Source: an uncultured Prevotella sp. (lineage in GTDB: Bacteria > Bacteroidota > Bacteroidia > Bacteroidales > Bacteroidaceae). From it: a stretch of 21,162 nucleotides of DNA. The position numbers were made by a program, and so were the translations under genes. Each line of letters starts with the position of its first letter. Within the stretch, counting starts at the first letter, position 1. The DNA is taken from the NCBI GenBank assembly GCA_900557035.1, contig USRA01000035.1:1-21162 (forward strand), read 5' to 3'. The notes below the pieces were generated by a model. The model had not been told where the DNA came from, did not search any database, and saw only the letters and a list, made by a program, of their open reading frames with translations. Shown in pieces: positions 6,361 to 15,199 of the stretch.

Positions 6361-7623
6361 ATGGAATTAAAGAGAGTTGTAGTAACAGGTCTTGGTGCTG
6401 TGACTCCAGTTGGTAATTCTCCTGAGGAAACTTGGGAGAACCTCCTCGCTGGAAAGAGCGGTGCTGCCCCTATTACTCATTTCGATACAACTAATTTCAA
6501 GACCAAGTTCGCTTGCGAAGTAAAGGACCTGAACATCAATGAATGGATTGACCGTAAGGAGGCTCGCAAGCTCGACCGTTATACCCAGTTGGCTATGATT
6601 GCCGCTATGCAGGGTGTAAAGGATGCAAACATTGATCTTGAAACTGAAGATTTGAACAACGTTGGTGTTGTTTTCGGTGTAGGTATCGGTGGTATCAAGA
6701 CTTTCGAGGATGAGGTGAAGTACTTCGCTACTCATGAGGAGAACGGTCCTAAGTTCAACCCATTCTTCATCCCTAAGATGATTGCAGATATCGCATCTGG
6801 TCAGATTTCAATCCACTTCGGATTCCACGGACCAAACTATACCACAACATCTGCATGTGCTTCTTCAAGCAACGCATTGGCAGATGCCTTCAACCTGATT
6901 CGTCTGGGCAAGGCAAACATCATTGTCAGTGGTGGTGCTGAGGCTGCTATCTGCGCTTGTGGCGTAGGTGGTTTCAATGCCATGCACGCGTTGTCAACTC
7001 GTAACGATGACCCTGAGCATGCTTCACGTCCATTCAGCGCAAGCCGTGATGGATTTATCATGGGCGAGGGTGCTGGCTGCTTGATTCTCGAGGAGCTTGA
7101 GCACGCTAAGGCTCGTGGTGCGAAGATCTATGCTGAGATGGTAGGTGAAGGCGAGAGCGCTGACGCTTATCATATCACAGCTTCTCATCCAGAAGGTCTC
7201 GGTGCTAAGCTCGTGATGGAGCGCGCACTTGCTGATGCTAACCTCAAGCCAGAGGACATTGACTACATCAATGTTCACGGTACATCTACCCACGTAGGTG
7301 ATATCTCTGAGGCTAAGGCTATCAAGGCAGTCTTCGGTGATGCTGCTTACAAGCTCAACATCAGTTCTACTAAGTCAATGACTGGTCACCTCCTCGGTGC
7401 TGCTGGTGCAGTAGAGGCTATGGCTTGTGTTCTTAGTGTGAAGAACGATATCGTTCCTCCTACTATCAACCACGAAGAGGGTGACAACGATCCAGAGCTC
7501 GATTACAACCTGAACTTCACATTCAACAAAGCTGAGAAGCGTGAGGTTCGTGCTGCATTGAGCAATACATTCGGATTCGGCGGTCATAACTGCTGTGTAG
7601 TATTCAAGAAGTATGCTGAATAA
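6361..7623 (+). CDS. fabF: Beta-ketoacyl-ACP synthase II
   Basis: Elongates acyl-ACP with malonyl-ACP (cytosolic FAS II). 420 residues, a normal length. The thiolase-fold catalytic triad is present: Cys166 (TSACASSS), His306 (NVHGTST) and His343 (MTGHLLGAAGA), with Lys338. The C-terminal NTFGFGGHN is also canonical. It begins 22 nt after acpP and its last 11 nt overlap the start of rnc, so the three genes are cotranscribed. Codon use is strongly biased, like acpP and unlike rnc. Confidence 0.98.
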   Translation: MELKRVVVTGLGAVTPVGNSPEETWENLLAGKSGAAPITHFDTTNFKTKFACEVKDLNINEWIDRKEARKLDRYTQLAMIAAMQGVKDANIDLETEDLNNVGVVFGVGIGGIKTFEDEVKYFATHEENGPKFNPFFIPKMIADIASGQISIHFGFHGPNYTTTSACASSSNALADAFNLIRLGKANIIVSGGAEAAICACGVGGFNAMHALSTRNDDPEHASRPFSASRDGFIMGEGAGCLILEELEHAKARGAKIYAEMVGEGESADAYHITASHPEGLGAKLVMERALADANLKPEDIDYINVHGTSTHVGDISEAKAIKAVFGDAAYKLNISSTKSMTGHLLGAAGAVEAMACVLSVKNDIVPPTINHEEGDNDPELDYNLNFTFNKAEKREVRAALSNTFGFGGHNCCVVFKKYAE

Positions 7624-8644
7624 TTTTATAGATAGAATAAAGCTCTCTTTCCGCAAGGATAAAGAGCTTTATTTTTCTTTGTACGAAATCCTAGGTTTTT
7701 ATCCACACAACATCAGTTATTACAAGATGGCACTGATGCACAAGAGCATCATGCACCGCAATTCCAAGGGCAAGCCTGTGAACAACGAGCGCCTGGAGTT
7801 TCTGGGTGATGCCGTACTGGATGCTGTAGTGGGTGATATTGTGTATCAGCACTTTCCTGGCAAGCGAGAGGGATTCCTCACCAATACCCGAAGCAAGCTG
7901 GTGCAGCGTGATACGCTCAACAAGCTCGCCCAGGAGATGGGAATCAATCAACTCGTTTTATCTAATGGACACAGTTCTTCTCATAACAGCTATATGGGAG
8001 GAAATGCTTTCGAAGCGTTGGTTGGTGCCATTTATCTGGACCGTGGTTATGATGCCTGCATGAAATTCATGCAGAAGCGCATCCTGGCAAAAATGATAAA
8101 CATTGATAAGGTGGCTTACAAGGAGGTGAACTTCAAGAGCAAACTCATCGAATGGAGCCAGAAGAACCGCGTGAAGCTGGAGTTCGTGATGCTGGGACAG
8201 GAGAAAGACAAGAACGGAAGCCCTGTTTTCACCTATCAGGTGGTGATGGAAGGTGTAAAAGGCGGAGAAGGCAAGGGTTACTCCAAGAAGGAGAGCCAGC
8301 AGCTGGCTTCCAAGCTTACCCTGGAACGATTGCGCAAGGAACCGCAGTATATCGATTCTGTGTTTACAGCCAAGGCAAACCGTACGAAGATGGAAGAAGA
8401 ACCTGTGCTGGCTGTGCCTACCACCGAGGTAAAGAATGATTTCATCATCTCGCAAGACACAGAAAAACAGGAGGCTGAAGATGTTGTTGCTTCTACTGTT
8501 ACTGAAGAAATAACCACTACAGCCACTCAGGAAAGCGATGACGAGTTTGACTTGAGTGATATCTCTGCAGAGCCAAAGGAAATGAGCCGCGAGGACATCA
8601 TCGCAGCCGCCGAGGCAGCTGCCTTTGCAGAAGATAAGGAATAA
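7613..8644 (+). CDS. rnc: Ribonuclease III with C-terminal extension
   Basis: Cleaves double-stranded RNA in rRNA and mRNA processing. 343 residues against about 225-250 usually. The nuclease signature NERLEFLGDAVLD (58-70) provides Glu62 and Asp66. The second motif reads GNAFEALVGAIYLD: Glu134 is kept, but Asn131 stands where E. coli has Asp114. From memory GNAFEA is common in Bacteroidota, so it is probably a lineage trait. A dsRNA-binding domain lies at about 173-243. Residues about 255-343 form an acidic, low-complexity tail ending in an Ala-rich helix (IIAAAEAAAFAEDKE). The start overlaps fabF by 11 nt, which suggests translational coupling. A strong terminator follows. Confidence 0.96.
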   Translation: MLNNFIDRIKLSFRKDKELYFSLYEILGFYPHNISYYKMALMHKSIMHRNSKGKPVNNERLEFLGDAVLDAVVGDIVYQHFPGKREGFLTNTRSKLVQRDTLNKLAQEMGINQLVLSNGHSSSHNSYMGGNAFEALVGAIYLDRGYDACMKFMQKRILAKMINIDKVAYKEVNFKSKLIEWSQKNRVKLEFVMLGQEKDKNGSPVFTYQVVMEGVKGGEGKGYSKKESQQLASKLTLERLRKEPQYIDSVFTAKANRTKMEEEPVLAVPTTEVKNDFIISQDTEKQEAEDVVASTVTEEITTTATQESDDEFDLSDISAEPKEMSREDIIAAAEAAAFAEDKE

Positions 8645-8680
8645 TCTATGATGATAGAACTGGATTAAGATAAGGGAAAG

Positions 8681-8726
8681 ACTCTCTTGAGACTGACGGA
8701 TAGGATAGTCTCAAGGGAGTTTTTTG
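8681..8726 (+). terminator. Intrinsic terminator of acpP-fabF-rnc
   Basis: A 14-bp stem, ACTCTCTTGAGACT (8681-8694) with AGTCTCAAGGGAGT (8707-8720) and one G-U pair, is followed by a T run (8720-8726). Confidence 0.9.
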
Positions 8727-8818
8727 TTTGATATTTTACATTCTTATCCCCTATCTTGCCCGATAGGTTATGTTTTGTATTAAAAAACAGTAAAAACTTT
8801 CTCTATATCAAAAGATTG

Positions 8819-8839
8819 AAGTACTTTTGCAAGTACTTT
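8819..8839 (+). promoter_or_regulatory. -7 element of the GH3 operon within a direct repeat
   Basis: TACTTTTG (8822-8829) matches TAnnTTTG. It sits in a direct repeat of AAGTACTTT (8819-8827, 8831-8839; 12-bp period) with the palindrome AGTACT in each copy. No good -33 is visible. The repeat overlaps the expected polymerase site, so it could be an operator; that is inference. Confidence 0.45.
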
Positions 8840-8860
8840 ATAAGGTATATATATCTAGAT

Positions 8861-10369
8861 ATGAGTTTAACAACGATAGTAAGTAATGTATTCAAGCCTC
8901 GCCAGAAGAGCTTGGAAAAGTATGTACATGATGCAGAGGAATTGCAGCATGAGGTACTGATGCGCCTTTTGGCATCTGGCAAAAACACCGAATATGGTGT
9001 GAAACATCTACTCAATACGACAAATAGCTACGAAAAGTTTGCGCAGAATGTGCCGGTCAATACCTATGAGGAATTGAAGGGCGACATTGACAGAATGCGT
9101 CATGGCGAAAGAGACATCCTCTGGCCAGGACAGGTGAAGTGGTACGCCAAATCTTCGGGTACTACCAACGACAAGAGTAAGTTCATCCCTGTTTCGCAGG
9201 ATGGTTTGCAGAACATCCACTACAAGGGTGGATTCGATGCTGTGGCTTACTATTTGCGCAACAACCCAAAGAGTAAGATATTCGACGGCAAGAGCCTGAT
9301 TCTCGGTGGAAGCCATTCGCCTAACTATAATGTTTCGGGCAGTCTGGTGGGTGACCTGAGTGCCATCCTCATCGAGAACATCAATCCGCTTGCCAACATG
9401 GTGCGCGTACCTAAGAAGGAAACCGCACTGCTGAGCGACTTCGAGGTGAAGCGCGACCGCATCGCCCATGAAACGCTGAACAAGAACGTAACCAATATCT
9501 CGGGTGTGCCTAGCTGGATGCTCAGCGTACTGGTACGCGTGATGGAACTTTCCGGCAAGCAGCATCTGGAGGAGGTATGGCCTAACCTGGAGGTGTTCTT
9601 CCATGGCGGCATCGCCTTTACTCCTTACCGCAAGCAGTATGAGCAGCTCATCACATCTCCTAACATGCATTATATGGAGACCTATAATGCCAGCGAGGGA
9701 TTCTTCGGTCTGCAGGATGATCCTTCAGATCCAGCCATGTCGCTGATGGTAGATTACGATGTGTTCTACGAATTCATCCCGATGGATGAGTTTGGAAGCG
9801 ATCATCCTACCGTGGTGCCTCTCTGGGGCGTGGAAGTAGGCAAGAACTATGCGATGGTGATTACCACCTCCTGCGGTTTGTGGCGCTATATGATTGGCGA
9901 TACCATACAGTTTACCAGCACCAATCCATACAAGTTTGTCATCACCGGCCGTACCAAGTACTTTATCAATGCTTTTGGTGAGGAGCTGATTATGGACAAT
10001 GCCGAGAAGGGACTTGCCTATGCCTGCGAGAAGACGGGTGCGCAGATTGCGGAATATACCGCTGCTCCTGTCTATATGGACAGCAATGCCAAGTGCCGCC
10101 ACCAGTGGCTCATCGAGTTCTCTGAGGAACCAAAGGACCTGAATGAGTTTGCCAGTCTGCTCGATACCAAGTTGCAGGAGATCAACAGCGATTACGAGGC
10201 AAAGCGCTTCCACGATGTTACCCTCCAGCACCTGGAGATAGTGAAGGCTAAGCCGGGACTCTTCAATGAATGGCTGAAGAGCAAGGGCAAGTTGGGCGGA
10301 CAGCATAAGATTCCTCGTCTGAGCAACAGCCGCAAGAACATCGATGAGATGCTCATGATGAACAAATAA
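8861..10369 (+). CDS. GH3-family acyl-adenylating enzyme
   Basis: Bacterial member of the GH3 (plant auxin-responsive) branch of the ANL adenylate-forming superfamily; 502 residues. Plant GH3 enzymes activate a carboxylic acid with ATP and join it to an amino acid. The bacterial substrate is unknown to me. Visible motifs are the ATP-binding SSGTTNDKSK (98-107), YNASEG (275-280), GLWRYMIGDTIQF (339-351) and ITGRTKYFINAFGEEL (361-376), so the active site looks complete. No signal peptide. I chose ATG 8861 (MSLTTIV) because the upstream frame opens before the promoter. Three envelope-type genes follow in the same direction, suggesting a role in envelope acyl or peptide chemistry, by context only. 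Confidence 0.88.
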   Translation: MSLTTIVSNVFKPRQKSLEKYVHDAEELQHEVLMRLLASGKNTEYGVKHLLNTTNSYEKFAQNVPVNTYEELKGDIDRMRHGERDILWPGQVKWYAKSSGTTNDKSKFIPVSQDGLQNIHYKGGFDAVAYYLRNNPKSKIFDGKSLILGGSHSPNYNVSGSLVGDLSAILIENINPLANMVRVPKKETALLSDFEVKRDRIAHETLNKNVTNISGVPSWMLSVLVRVMELSGKQHLEEVWPNLEVFFHGGIAFTPYRKQYEQLITSPNMHYMETYNASEGFFGLQDDPSDPAMSLMVDYDVFYEFIPMDEFGSDHPTVVPLWGVEVGKNYAMVITTSCGLWRYMIGDTIQFTSTNPYKFVITGRTKYFINAFGEELIMDNAEKGLAYACEKTGAQIAEYTAAPVYMDSNAKCRHQWLIEFSEEPKDLNEFASLLDTKLQEINSDYEAKRFHDVTLQHLEIVKAKPGLFNEWLKSKGKLGGQHKIPRLSNSRKNIDEMLMMNK

Positions 10370-10391
10370 GGCTTTTTATATAGTAAGCCTT
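10368..10391 (+). terminator. Weak hairpin after the GH3 gene
   Basis: AAGGCTT (10368-10374) and AAGCCTT (10385-10391) form a 7-bp stem starting in the stop codon. A third AAGGCTTTT lies at 10399-10407. There is no proper T run, so readthrough into the lipoprotein gene is likely, and I see no new promoter in the 82-nt gap. Confidence 0.35.
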
Positions 10392-10451
10392 TATGAATAA
10401 GGCTTTTACTGCATAATCTGCAGGAATAGTGGACATGTAAGATAGAAAAGA

Positions 10452-12431
10452 ATGACAAACAAGAACGACATCATACAATTGTTGAAGAATCGGATAAAGG
10501 CAAATACCCTGTTTTTGCCTTTCTATCTGCTTGTCTTCCTATTGCTGGTTTCCTGTGCCAAGATGGGACAGCCGGATGGCGGATGGTTTGACGAGACTCC
10601 TCCCAAGGTGATAGGAGCTTCGCCAGCTGATGGCGCCGTGAATGTAAACCAGAAGAAAATCAATATCTACTTCGATGAGTTTATCAAGCTCGATAACCCT
10701 TCGGAGAAGGTGGTGGTTTCGCCACCACAGCTGGAACAGCCTGAAATCAAGGGTGCCGGCAGGCGAATACAGATATCGCTTGTGGATTCACTCAAGGCGA
10801 ATACCACCTACACCATCGACTTCTCGGATGCCATCAGCGATAACAACGAGGGCAATCCGATGGGAAACTATACCTACAGTTTCTCTACAGGAGCTGCCAT
10901 TGATACTATGGAGGTATCGGGGCATGTGCTGGAATCGGAGAATCTGGAACCTGTCAAGGGTATCCTGGTGGGATTGTATGCCGACCATGCCGATTCTGCT
11001 TTCCGCACCAAGCCGATGTTGCGAGTGAGCCGTACCGACAGTCGCGGCCGCTTTGTCATCAAGGGTGTGGCTCCCGGTTCTTACCGCATCTACGCCCTGC
11101 AGGATCAGGATGGCGACTATAAGTTCAGTCAGAAGAGCGAGAAGATTGCTTTCTCCCACGACATCATCGTGCCTTCCTGCAAACCGGATGTAAGACAGGA
11201 TACCACCTGGGTGGATTCCCTGCACATCAAGTCGATAGACCAGGTGGATTACACCCATTTCCTTCCTGATAATATCGTGCTCAGAGCCTTTGCGGAGCCT
11301 CTGACCGACAGATTCTTCCTGAAGGCAGAGCGCCAGAAGGCAAATAGCTTCACCCTCTTCTTCAGTTATGGTGATTCCATTCTTCCACAGATCAAGGGTC
11401 TCAATTTTGATGCCGGGAATGCTTTTCTGGTTGAGGCTTCAGAGAAGAAGGACACCATTACCTACTGGCTGAAGGATACGGCACTGGTGAACCAGGATAC
11501 GCTGCTGATGGATATTACTTACCGCATGACGGATAGTACCGGAGTGCTGGTCAACAAGACCGATTCTGCCCAGGAAATCCTGTCAAAGGAACCATACGCC
11601 AAGCGTATGAAGGATATGGAAAAGGAATTGGCTGCCTGGACCAAGAAGCAGGAGAAAAAGAAGAAGAAAGGTGAACCCTACGATTCGGTGATGGAGGTGA
11701 AACCGCTCGATGTACAGCTGAGTGTATCATCACAGTTTGATCCCGACCAGAATGTCATCTTCTCCTTCCCTACTCCATTGGCTAAGGTAGATACTGCCGC
11801 CATCCATCTCTATGCCAAGCATGATACGCTCTGGTATCGGGCTCCGATGGAATTCCTGCCGCTGGAGAACCGGAGATATGAACTCCGGGGAGAATGGCGA
11901 CCGGATATTGAATACAGTCTGGAGGTAGATTCCGCTGCCTTTGAGGATATCTTCGGATTGGCTTCCAAGCCTATCAAGCAGGGCTTCAAGGTTAACTCGC
12001 TGGATACCTATGGTACGCTGCTCGTGAACATCACCTCGCTCCACGACCTGCCGCTCATCGTGCAACTGCTTGATGCACAGGATAAAGTGGTAAAGGAGAC
12101 CAAGACTGTGAATGGCGTGGCTGAATTCTATTATCTCAAACCACAGAAGTATTATATGCGTCTGATCGTAGATCGCAACAATAACGGCAAGTGGGATACG
12201 GGTAATTATGATAGCGACCAGCAGGCTGAGGAAGTATATTACTATCCGGAGGCGATAGAATGTAAGGCGAAATGGGATCTCACTGAAAGCTGGGATCCGC
12301 TGGCTCGTCAACTCTCGCTGCAGAAACCGGGTGCCATCACCAAGCAGAAGCCTGATAAGGAGAAGAAAGTTAAGAATCAGAATGTACAGCGTGCCGCTAA
12401 GCTCGGCATTCAGTATGTTCCTAAAATGTAA
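10452..12431 (+). CDS. Ig-like domain surface or periplasmic lipoprotein
   Basis: 659 residues. A hydrophobic stretch (about 20-34) ends in the lipobox LLVSC with lipid-carrying Cys35. The mature start (CAKMGQPDGGWFDETPP) is typical of a conserved Bacteroidota lipoprotein family with an SbsA-like bacterial Ig domain (about 49-147). A carboxypeptidase-regulatory/prealbumin-like beta domain follows (about 154-235; VSGHV to GSYRIYALQDQDGD). A Lys-rich spacer lies near 398-407, and acidic D-x-N-x-N-G-x-x-D-like loops at 218-226 and 574-582 could bind calcium. No enzyme motif is seen. The N-terminus before the hydrophobic stretch is long (about 19 residues). DUF3108 follows after 5 nt, so the two are tightly coupled. 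Function unknown; an outer-membrane scaffold is a guess. Confidence 0.85.
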   Translation: MTNKNDIIQLLKNRIKANTLFLPFYLLVFLLLVSCAKMGQPDGGWFDETPPKVIGASPADGAVNVNQKKINIYFDEFIKLDNPSEKVVVSPPQLEQPEIKGAGRRIQISLVDSLKANTTYTIDFSDAISDNNEGNPMGNYTYSFSTGAAIDTMEVSGHVLESENLEPVKGILVGLYADHADSAFRTKPMLRVSRTDSRGRFVIKGVAPGSYRIYALQDQDGDYKFSQKSEKIAFSHDIIVPSCKPDVRQDTTWVDSLHIKSIDQVDYTHFLPDNIVLRAFAEPLTDRFFLKAERQKANSFTLFFSYGDSILPQIKGLNFDAGNAFLVEASEKKDTITYWLKDTALVNQDTLLMDITYRMTDSTGVLVNKTDSAQEILSKEPYAKRMKDMEKELAAWTKKQEKKKKKGEPYDSVMEVKPLDVQLSVSSQFDPDQNVIFSFPTPLAKVDTAAIHLYAKHDTLWYRAPMEFLPLENRRYELRGEWRPDIEYSLEVDSAAFEDIFGLASKPIKQGFKVNSLDTYGTLLVNITSLHDLPLIVQLLDAQDKVVKETKTVNGVAEFYYLKPQKYYMRLIVDRNNNGKWDTGNYDSDQQAEEVYYYPEAIECKAKWDLTESWDPLARQLSLQKPGAITKQKPDKEKKVKNQNVQRAAKLGIQYVPKM

Positions 12432-12436
12432 AGGAT

Positions 12437-13249
12437 ATGAAGTTACTCAAGTCATTTATAGTAGCCATGTTGCTGCTTTTGGTCAATACTTCTGTATCGG
12501 CCCAGTGTACTTTCCGTAATACAGCATTCAAGTCGGGCGAATTCCTGACTTACAATCTCTATTACAACTGGAAGTTTGTATGGGTTAAGGCTGGCACAGC
12601 CAGCATGTCGGTGTTGCAGACCACCCACAAGGGCAAGCCTGCCTATCGTGGTTCGCTGGTAACCCGCGGTAATAAGAGAGTGGACGATTTCTTCGTTCTC
12701 CGCGATACCCTGCTCTGCTATACAGGCACCGATATGGCTCCGATGTATTTCCGCAAGGGAGCCCGCGAAGGCAAGCGATATACCGTGGATGAGGTTTTCT
12801 ACAACTATGCCGGTGGCAATTGCAATGTAAACCTGCATTATATGAACAGGCATGGTGAGCACAGATGGAAGAAGGCGACTTATGACGATTGTGTCTTTGA
12901 TATGATGAACATCTTCCTGCGTGCCCGCAGTTTCGACCCTGCCAACTGGAAGAAAGGTCATAGTGTGAAATTCCCTATCTGTGATGGTGGCGGTCGCACT
13001 CCTGCCCAGCTCAAGTATGGCGGCAAGGTGACCGTGAAGGCAGATAACGGCATCAAATACCGCTGTCTGCGTCTGGAATATCAGGAGTATGAGGATGAGA
13101 AGTGGAAGAAAATCGTGGATTTCTATATCACGGACGATGAGAACCACATCCCTGTTCGCCTGGATATGTTCCTGAAATTCGGCAGTGCCAAGGCTTTCCT
13201 CGTGAATGCCAAGGGTACCCGTAACCCGATAACTTCTATCGTGAAGTAG
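12437..13249 (+). CDS. DUF3108 family exported protein
   Basis: 270 residues with a signal peptide (about 1-22, cleaved after SVSA). The mature part opens FKSGEFLTYNLYYNWKFVWVKAGTASM, the recognisable DUF3108 start, and is beta-rich. Function is not established. It starts 5 nt after the lipoprotein stop codon, and the phosphoesterase starts 36 nt after its end, so one mRNA is likely. Periplasmic location is inferred from the signal peptide. Confidence 0.85.
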   Translation: MKLLKSFIVAMLLLLVNTSVSAQCTFRNTAFKSGEFLTYNLYYNWKFVWVKAGTASMSVLQTTHKGKPAYRGSLVTRGNKRVDDFFVLRDTLLCYTGTDMAPMYFRKGAREGKRYTVDEVFYNYAGGNCNVNLHYMNRHGEHRWKKATYDDCVFDMMNIFLRARSFDPANWKKGHSVKFPICDGGGRTPAQLKYGGKVTVKADNGIKYRCLRLEYQEYEDEKWKKIVDFYITDDENHIPVRLDMFLKFGSAKAFLVNAKGTRNPITSIVK

Positions 13250-13285
13250 AAGTACGACAGAAAAAGTGATAGTGTAGGAGGAAAA

Positions 13286-15142
13286 ATGAATAAAAAACAG
13301 ATGAATACAGGCTTGGTCGTCTTCATCTGCTGCGTTCTTGTGGCTATAGGAGTTACCCTGCATCTCCGGAAGCATGATATGCTCCCTATCATCCACAAGG
13401 TAGTGGATAGTACGACTACCACTGAGGTGGATACGGTGAAGAAGAAAAAGCCTGTGGTGAAGAGAGATTTCAAAATCTCTGGTACTTTAAAGGATACCGA
13501 GGGAAATGGTGTGGCTGGCGTCATCGTAAGCGATGGCTTCAAATGTGTGAAGACCGATTCCCGAGGAAGATATAAGATGAAGCGGGACAGCTTGGCTCGC
13601 TTCATCTATTTTTCCGTGCCTGCCGAGTTCGAGGTTCCTACCCATTCGGCTACCGATCGCACGGCTTGTTTTTACCAGGCAGTTTCCAGCAAGAAGAAGA
13701 TTTATAACTTTACCCTGAGGCGATTGCCTGGGGGTAAGGAAACGCATCATAAGATGATAGTCATCGGCGACCCGCAGGTTACCAATGCCTATAGTCCTTA
13801 TTATACTTCTCCGGATGATAATCCCATCAAGAAGAGCGATGTAGAAAGATTCACCACACAGACGATGGCAGATATCAAGCAAACCATCCAGAGCTTTCCT
13901 GCCGGAACTCCCGTATATGGACTGAGCATGGGTGATGACGTGCAGTATTATGGCGGCTACAACGCCAAGCTGGAGCGTCAGATACGCCAGGCATTGGGTT
14001 CTTCGGAAATGCGCCTTTTCTCTGTTATCGGCAATCACGATCAGGATGGCAAGGCACTCTACCGCAGGAAGTGGGAGGAGAATTTCGGTCCTACCGATTT
14101 TTCCTTCGATCGTGGCGATGTGCATTATGTCTGCATCAACAACTGCTTCTTCCATCGTGGCATGTCTTATTATTCTCCTGGAGAATTGCGCGAGCGCCAG
14201 GTGAAATGGCTGAAGCAGAATCTGGCCCTTACGCCCAAGGATAAGAAGGTGGTGCTTTGCTATCATATTCCTTTTACCTTCGGCAATGCGCCGTTCAGCA
14301 AGGCGAAGCCGCTGACCAATGCCAATGAGGAGGGGCATTATTCCTCTTCCCGCCTCTCTCTCCTGCTCTCTCTGCTGAAGCAGTTTAAGGGAGGATATGA
14401 ACTCTTCTGCGGCCATACTCATTTTGCCTGCAACCACGAGATCAATTATGAGGGCGAGGATGTGATGGAGCATTGCCATGCTGCAGCGTGTGGCAACATC
14501 TGGCAGTCGAACATCAACATCTGCGGAACTCCGAATGGATATTATGTCTATAGCTTTGTGGGTACCAGCATCAGCGATTGCTACTACAAGGGCACCTTCT
14601 GGGACAAGAGCAAGCAGATGACCATCTTCCGGGCGCAGACCGATTTCAACGGCGAGAAATATGCCAAGGACTGGCAGTTGGCAAACAACAGGAATATCTT
14701 GGTAGCCAATGTCTTCAATGCTACCAGTCACTGGCGCGTGGTAGCCATAGAGGATGGCAAGGAATATCTGATGCGCCGCATCAGCAGCAAGGGTCAGGAT
14801 GCCTTTGCCGCTGGCTATCATCATAAGTACAGCGAGAGTGTATCCTATCGTTTCGTGAGCAAGGGCAACGGTTATCTCATCATGAACCACCTTTATTATT
14901 ATACTCCTAGGAATCCGAATGCCAGAATCATCATCAAAGCATCCGATCCTTATGGAAATACCTATATGGCATCGAGTGACGAGGCGACAACAGAGCCTTT
15001 TGCCAACTATGCCCATTATTACGAAAAAGAGTATAAGGAGTATAAGAGTAAGAAAGATAAGATGTTGCGGGATTCTATATCTGGCAGACAGAAAGATTCA
15101 CTTGCAGCAAAGAAGAAAGATTCTGCAGCAGCACAAAAATAA
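13286..15142 (+). CDS. Membrane-anchored calcineurin-like metallophosphoesterase
   Basis: 618 residues. An N-terminal anchor (about 9-26) places the rest in the periplasm. A short beta domain (about 62-145) resembles the N-terminal domain of this group. The two-metal phosphoesterase core has GDPQV (161-165), GDD (216-218), GNHD (249-252), CYHIPF (325-330) and GHTH (376-379). The His usual in the first motif is Gln164, which I recall as normal for this subfamily. A C-terminal domain follows, and the tail is Lys/Ala/Asp-rich (KDSLAAKKKDSAAAQK). The RBS is notable: AGGAGGA at 13276-13282, 3 nt before the ATG, a near-consensus Shine-Dalgarno rare in this phylum. Substrate unknown; last gene of the GH3 operon. 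Confidence 0.88.
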   Translation: MNKKQMNTGLVVFICCVLVAIGVTLHLRKHDMLPIIHKVVDSTTTTEVDTVKKKKPVVKRDFKISGTLKDTEGNGVAGVIVSDGFKCVKTDSRGRYKMKRDSLARFIYFSVPAEFEVPTHSATDRTACFYQAVSSKKKIYNFTLRRLPGGKETHHKMIVIGDPQVTNAYSPYYTSPDDNPIKKSDVERFTTQTMADIKQTIQSFPAGTPVYGLSMGDDVQYYGGYNAKLERQIRQALGSSEMRLFSVIGNHDQDGKALYRRKWEENFGPTDFSFDRGDVHYVCINNCFFHRGMSYYSPGELRERQVKWLKQNLALTPKDKKVVLCYHIPFTFGNAPFSKAKPLTNANEEGHYSSSRLSLLLSLLKQFKGGYELFCGHTHFACNHEINYEGEDVMEHCHAAACGNIWQSNINICGTPNGYYVYSFVGTSISDCYYKGTFWDKSKQMTIFRAQTDFNGEKYAKDWQLANNRNILVANVFNATSHWRVVAIEDGKEYLMRRISSKGQDAFAAGYHHKYSESVSYRFVSKGNGYLIMNHLYYYTPRNPNARIIIKASDPYGNTYMASSDEATTEPFANYAHYYEKEYKEYKSKKDKMLRDSISGRQKDSLAAKKKDSAAAQK

Positions 15143-15177
15143 AAGGCTTGGGAGTTATTGCAACTTCCAAGCCTTTT
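15141..15177. terminator. Bidirectional terminator between the phosphoesterase gene and cysS
   Basis: A 16-bp stem (15141-15156 with 15162-15177, one G-U) has a 5-nt loop and is flanked by A4 and T4, so it can end both convergent transcripts. It begins inside the phosphoesterase stop codon. Confidence 0.85.
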
Positions 15178-15199
15178 CTCATTTTATATCATATATTTT

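Noticed and set aside
8756..8860. Upstream extension of the GH3 gene
   Set aside because: It starts at a TTG before the promoter element at 8822-8829; ATG 8861 is the sensible start.
13487..15016. 509-residue minus-strand ORF
   Set aside because: Antisense of the phosphoesterase gene; the plus frame has all metal-binding motifs, while this one shows no recognisable domain.
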